Source: SKGA01 sp051819745 (GTDB lineage Archaea; Nanobdellota; Nanobdellia; Woesearchaeales; SKGA01). Taken from it: a stretch of 17,127 nucleotides of DNA. Position 1 is the stretch's first letter. Every line of letters starts with the position of its first letter. Positions 14,519 through 17,127 of the stretch are shown here, in pieces. The notes beneath the pieces were generated by a model. That model ran no database searches, was not told the DNA's origin, and was given only the letters and a program-made list of their open reading frames with translations. The stretch spans positions 1-17,127 of the forward strand of contig JBNJGO010000017.1 in the NCBI GenBank assembly GCA_051819745.1, written 5' to 3'. The position numbers were made by a program, and so were the translations under genes.

Positions 14519-14526
14519 TTTTATAT
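14519..14526 (+). promoter_or_regulatory. TATA box of nucS
   Basis: TTTTATAT, about 33 nt before ATG 14553. Confidence 0.55.
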
Positions 14527-14552
14527 GTCTCTTTCTATTATCTCTTTTTTCA

Positions 14553-15299
14553 ATGGATTTTGAAGAATTAGAATCTGCAGTTAATACTGCATTGATAAAA
14601 GGAGAGTTTGTCTGTTTTTTTGTTCATTGTACTATTGAATATAGTGGTCGTGCTGAAAGCGTTTTAGACAAAGGTGATCGTCTCATTGCCATTAAACAAG
14701 ATCGGACTCTTCTCATTCATCAACCCGATGGTGGTATGCCTATTAATTATCTTAAAGCTCCTGCAAAATTATCGTTTGAGTTTATTGATGATTCTCAAGG
14801 TGAATTTGTTGATTTTTTCGGAAGATCAGGTCATGATGAGATTTCTGTTCGCATCTTTGAAGTGTATGATTTTATTTCTCGACGGTTGATTGATGGTCAA
14901 TCTCAAAGTCTTTCTGGAAGTGAGTCTGAAATGAGTGATTTTTTAAGAGATAACCCTACAATAATTGATAAACAATTCAAACCTCTTTCTCGTGAAGAAC
15001 ACACTAAATATGGCTTTATTGATGTATTTGGTCATTTGAGCGATGGTACTCTTGCGATTATTGAATGTAAACGATATACAGCTGGTTTATCTGCAGTTAC
15101 TCAGCTTCGAAGATATGTTGAAAAAGTAAAATCCTTAAGGGGTATTGATCTTGTAACGGGTATTATTGCGGCTCCAGGTATTACTCCAAACGCTCTTTCT
15201 ATGCTTGAAGATTGGGGGTTTTCCTTTCGTCAAGTTAATCCTCCTAAACGTCACGTTCGACTGCAAAAAAGCCAGAAAAAGATTGATTCGTTTTTGTAA
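14553..15299 (+). CDS. nucS: Endonuclease NucS/EndoMS
   Basis: 248-residue archaeal mismatch-specific endonuclease. In characterised archaeal homologues it cleaves both strands at mismatches and is stimulated by PCNA. The N-terminal ssDNA-binding/dimerisation domain (about 1-115) includes CTIEYSGRAES and GDRLIAIKQDRTLLIHQPDG. The C-terminal RecB-like nuclease domain shows FLRDNP (130-135), the catalytic D157 in GFIDVFG, E171-x-K173 in IIECKR, and Q184...Y188 in QLRRY. The last eight residues, QKKIDSFL (241-248), form a PIP-box for PCNA binding. No key residue is missing. Its own TATA lies 33 nt upstream. Lying near gins and orc1, it fits a replication-repair neighbourhood. Identification is very sure. 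Confidence 0.95.
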   Translation: MDFEELESAVNTALIKGEFVCFFVHCTIEYSGRAESVLDKGDRLIAIKQDRTLLIHQPDGGMPINYLKAPAKLSFEFIDDSQGEFVDFFGRSGHDEISVRIFEVYDFISRRLIDGQSQSLSGSESEMSDFLRDNPTIIDKQFKPLSREEHTKYGFIDVFGHLSDGTLAIIECKRYTAGLSAVTQLRRYVEKVKSLRGIDLVTGIIAAPGITPNALSMLEDWGFSFRQVNPPKRHVRLQKSQKKIDSFL

Positions 15300-15304
15300 T
15301 GTGT

Positions 15305-15973
15305 TTAGAAGTATTGTTGAATTCCAACACTGATTTGTTGTGCCTTTGAGTTTTCTTTAGATAGCGTTCCCATGTATTCAACATATATTTCGATGGGTTT
15401 GGTCCTATTGATATCTCGATATCCTAACCTGAAATAAGCTGGTGTTTCGGTTATTTTTTCAAGTGTTGTTTCTTCTTTGTTAATTGCTTTTCGAAGTATT
15501 TGTTCGCTTGCCATATCATATATTGTTTCGTATGATTTTTGGTTTCTATCGGTCCATGTTTGGTGTGAAACTCCAACTCCGACATATAGTTGAGTATAGC
15601 TTATACCTATTCCTATTGAACCATAGTTGGTGCTTTGTTCATTTAATGCCGTTGTTTTTTGTTTAAATGCTTTGCCATTGTAATATATTGGTATTTGTTC
15701 GCCTTGGTAAATAGTATTTTCTGTTGTAACTGGAATAACATTGATTTTTGTTTCTAATGATACATTCAATTTTCCTGTTATGATTGGAGAATATGTCACA
15801 TTAATTCCTGGAAATTTCTGTGTTGAAATGCTCGCACCGATTTTGAACTTGTTTTGGTTCGTTGTACTTGATGACATTGGTTTTTGAGCAACTAATTGTT
15901 GTGTTATTAGAAATCCTGCACTGAATAAACCACAATATTTAAAAATCCTTTGTAGTTCCCTTGTGCGTTTCAT
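15305..15973 (-). CDS. Secreted beta-strand-rich protein, porin/barrel-like
   Basis: 222 residues, convergent with nucS. The N-terminus has a signal peptide: basic MKRTRELQR, hydrophobic YCGLFSAGFLITQQL, then probable cleavage after VAQ (about 28-30). The mature part has alternating hydrophobic/polar strands (KFKIGASIST, GKLNVSLETKINVIPV, YGSIGIGISYTQLYVGVGVS, AYFRLGYRDI, PIEIYVEYMGTL, ISVGIQQYF) separated by polar turns. It ends on an aromatic residue, like small outer-membrane beta-barrels of bacteria. No cysteine remains after the signal peptide, and there is no C-terminal membrane helix. A minus-strand TATA (TTTTAAAA, 15996-16003) lies 30 nt before the ATG. No family is recognised; the barrel assignment is inference from strand pattern. 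Confidence 0.68.
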   Translation of the reverse strand: MKRTRELQRIFKYCGLFSAGFLITQQLVAQKPMSSSTTNQNKFKIGASISTQKFPGINVTYSPIITGKLNVSLETKINVIPVTTENTIYQGEQIPIYYNGKAFKQKTTALNEQSTNYGSIGIGISYTQLYVGVGVSHQTWTDRNQKSYETIYDMASEQILRKAINKEETTLEKITETPAYFRLGYRDINRTKPIEIYVEYMGTLSKENSKAQQISVGIQQYF

Positions 15974-15995
15974 ACTTTTACAAATAATGTATTTA

Positions 15996-16003
15996 TTTTA
16001 AAA
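15996..16003 (-). promoter_or_regulatory. TATA box of the minus-strand beta-rich protein
   Basis: TTTTAAAA beginning 30 nt before ATG 15973 and touching the left arm of the 16002-16020 palindrome. Confidence 0.5.
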
Positions 16004-16020
16004 GTTTTTCCGAAAAACTT
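16002..16020. promoter_or_regulatory. 19-bp palindromic operator candidate between divergent promoters
   Basis: AAGTTTTTC-C-GAAAAACTT: perfect nine-bp arms around a single base. It overlaps the minus-strand TATA on one side and the plus-strand TATA (16018-16026) on the other, so one bound dimer could control both genes. Confidence 0.55.
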
Positions 16021-16026
16021 ATAAAT
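16018..16026 (+). promoter_or_regulatory. TATA box of the plus-strand beta-rich protein
   Basis: CTTATAAAT, about 41 nt before ATG 16059, so this mRNA would carry a leader of roughly ten nt. It overlaps the right arm of the palindrome. Confidence 0.5.
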
Positions 16027-16058
16027 AACCTCGAATTACCACCTTTAAGTGATTAAAA

Positions 16059-16853
16059 ATGTCAACAACTTTATTATCAACAATTATCGGTCTTGCCAGT
16101 GCATTAGCTCCAACCGATTCCTACAAGCTAGATGATACTAATACTATTAACCAAGATAGGCAAGAGACTGGCCAAGAAACCGTACAAGCACCTTCTCTTT
16201 CACAGCGAGTTTCATCCTCTCCCGAAACATTCAATCTTATGCATGACTCTCCTCGATTCAGACCTAGCTCAAGCATTAATATCTTTTCACAAGGACTTGA
16301 TAAAACACAGTATGGTCTTGGAACTTTAGTTTCTCTCAAGCAATCAAATGTATATAATGGTGGTGAAGCATTTTTAAAATTTGAATTGATGAGATCATTC
16401 TCACCAAAAATAGAAGGGTATTTCTCATCGGATGAAACTACTTCTTCAACAATTGGTTATACTTCAAGTCCTTTATTCAAAGCAGGATTCATGTACGCTA
16501 CTGAAGATCTTGATCGAAAAGGAGATTCGCAAACACATTTCCTTTTCGGGGCTGATGTTCAATTCAATTCATTAGAATTTTCTGACCTTCCTGATTTTGT
16601 CGAAGATGATATTACGTCGTCAAGTTCTTCTTATATTGTACCTTATTTTGGAATTGGTGTAACTAAAAAAGATTGGGCTGGTGGATTGACTATTGGTGTT
16701 CCTATGGATAGTGGCTTTTCAGACAATTATTTTTCAGGTCATTTTGATAGTCCTGAAAATTCGATTTTTCTAGGAACATATATTGGAGCTTATTTTTCCA
16801 CTGACTTTTCCTTTGGAAAAAATGATTTCGATCAAAAGCCCTTTTTCGAATAG
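16059..16853 (+). CDS. Secreted beta-strand-rich protein, partner of the divergent gene
   Basis: 264 residues, divergent from the 15305-15973 gene. The N-terminus has a short hydrophobic segment (LLSTIIGLASALA), a possible signal peptide but without basic residues, so export is less sure. Residues 20-75 are polar and Gln/Ser-rich, probably disordered. From about 80 onward strand-like repeats appear: YGLGTLVSLKQS, GEAFLKFELMRSFSPKIEGYFS, LFKAGFMYATEDL, THFLFGADVQFNSLEF, SYIVPYFGIGVTKKDWAGGLTIGVPM and FLGTYIGAYFSTDFSF. Several end in aromatic girdle-like residues. Asp/Ser-rich loops separate them. This looks like a second barrel- or sandwich-type surface protein. No cysteine or membrane helix is present. 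I do not recognise a family; the pairing suggests a joint role. Confidence 0.65.
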   Translation: MSTTLLSTIIGLASALAPTDSYKLDDTNTINQDRQETGQETVQAPSLSQRVSSSPETFNLMHDSPRFRPSSSINIFSQGLDKTQYGLGTLVSLKQSNVYNGGEAFLKFELMRSFSPKIEGYFSSDETTSSTIGYTSSPLFKAGFMYATEDLDRKGDSQTHFLFGADVQFNSLEFSDLPDFVEDDITSSSSSYIVPYFGIGVTKKDWAGGLTIGVPMDSGFSDNYFSGHFDSPENSIFLGTYIGAYFSTDFSFGKNDFDQKPFFE

Positions 16854-16882
16854 TTTTTCTTTTGTTTTTCATTATTCTTTTG
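16854..16882 (+). terminator. Poly-T terminator after the beta-rich protein
   Basis: T-rich tract directly after TAG 16851-16853. Confidence 0.5.
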
Positions 16883-16982
16883 CTATTAGTTAAGCCGAAA
16901 AAGAGAATCATCTTATTTGAAACCTTTGTGTTGTCAAAAATATGAAGTTTAAACGAATTCAAATTCTAAGAATTTGATAAAA

Positions 16983-17127
16983 GCCAGCGAGAATTTGTGT
17001 TTCTCTGGGCGTTTTCCTTTTCAAGGAAAAGCCAGCGAAAACAGTTTATTTTCTGGGCGTTTTCCTTTTCAAGGATAAGCCAGCGAAAACAGTTTATTTT
17101 CTGGGCGTTTTCCTTTTCAAGGAAAAG
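16983..17127. repeat. 48-bp tandem hairpin array, running off the window
   Basis: GCCAGCG recurs at 16983, 17031 and 17079, with the next G at 17127: an exact 48-bp period, three units visible. Each unit ends with a 31-nt imperfect hairpin (17005-17035, 17053-17083, 17101 onward). Its inner stem is TTTTCCTT-TTC-AAGGAAAA and its outer stem CTGG...CCAG, with single-G bulges; in the second copy one inner-stem base differs (GGATAA for GGAAAA). The 17-nt linkers are identical in copies two and three but differ in copy one. The unit is 16 codons long and all three plus-strand frames are open through it. One minus frame is also open and ends at TAG (16966-16968). It is not a CRISPR, because the linkers repeat. 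Coding status is undecided. Confidence 0.8.

Noticed and set aside
16702..16962. 86-aa minus-strand ORF at the right end
   Set aside because: Overlaps the end of the plus-strand beta-rich gene and its poly-T terminator; composition looks like antisense noise and it has no promoter of the usual kind.
16983..17127. CRISPR array
   Set aside because: Linkers two and three are identical and only 17 nt long, and no cas gene is visible. The pattern is a tandem repeat of hairpins.

Overview
This window looks like part of an AT-rich archaeal chromosome, most likely from a small-genome DPANN lineage (Woesearchaeota/Pacearchaeota-like). The archaeal assignment is firm: there is an archaeal/eukaryotic-type tryptophanyl-tRNA synthetase, an Orc1/Cdc6 AAA+ initiator, a GINS replication factor with split A and B domains, and a NucS/EndoMS nuclease ending in a PCNA-binding motif. 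TATA boxes (TTTATATA-like) begin about 30-33 nt before many start codons, as expected for leaderless archaeal transcripts. A smaller set of genes instead carries GGTGA/GAGG Shine-Dalgarno sites. The DPANN placement is an inference, based mainly on the small cysteine-rich and Ser/Asn-rich secreted proteins.

Layout. 1-2104: cell-surface and membrane genes (end of a membrane-anchored Ser/Thr/Asn-rich protein, a small MscS-like protein, a cysteine-rich secreted protein). 2147-3283: trpS. 3555-5303: a redox block of thioredoxin, thioredoxin reductase and a small HTH regulator. 5304-5601: no protein gene, but strong RNA-like secondary structure between convergent genes. 5602-6003 (-): a winged-helix-like protein whose promoter carries a 16-nt motif also found upstream of thioredoxin. 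6174-8273: a small TM2-like protein, an unrecognised 234-aa protein and a YihY/BrkB-family membrane protein. 8332-9939: CTP synthase. 9945-11869 (-): an unrecognised Gln-rich protein, Orc1/Cdc6 and a 68-aa basic protein. 11870-12235: an AT-rich divergent intergenic region with nested TATA boxes and a long inverted repeat, a candidate origin and/or gins leader. 12236-15299 (+): GINS, a radical SAM protein and NucS. 15305-16853: a divergent pair of secreted beta-strand-rich proteins with a 19-bp palindrome between their promoters. 16983-17127: a 48-bp-period hairpin array running off the right edge.

Functional themes. DNA replication and repair genes (orc1, gins, nucS) cluster at 10.5-15.3 kb. 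A thioredoxin system sits at 3.5-5.3 kb with its own candidate regulator and a putative operator shared with the winged-helix gene. The right end holds the least explained material: the two beta-rich secreted proteins under an apparent shared operator, and the hairpin array.
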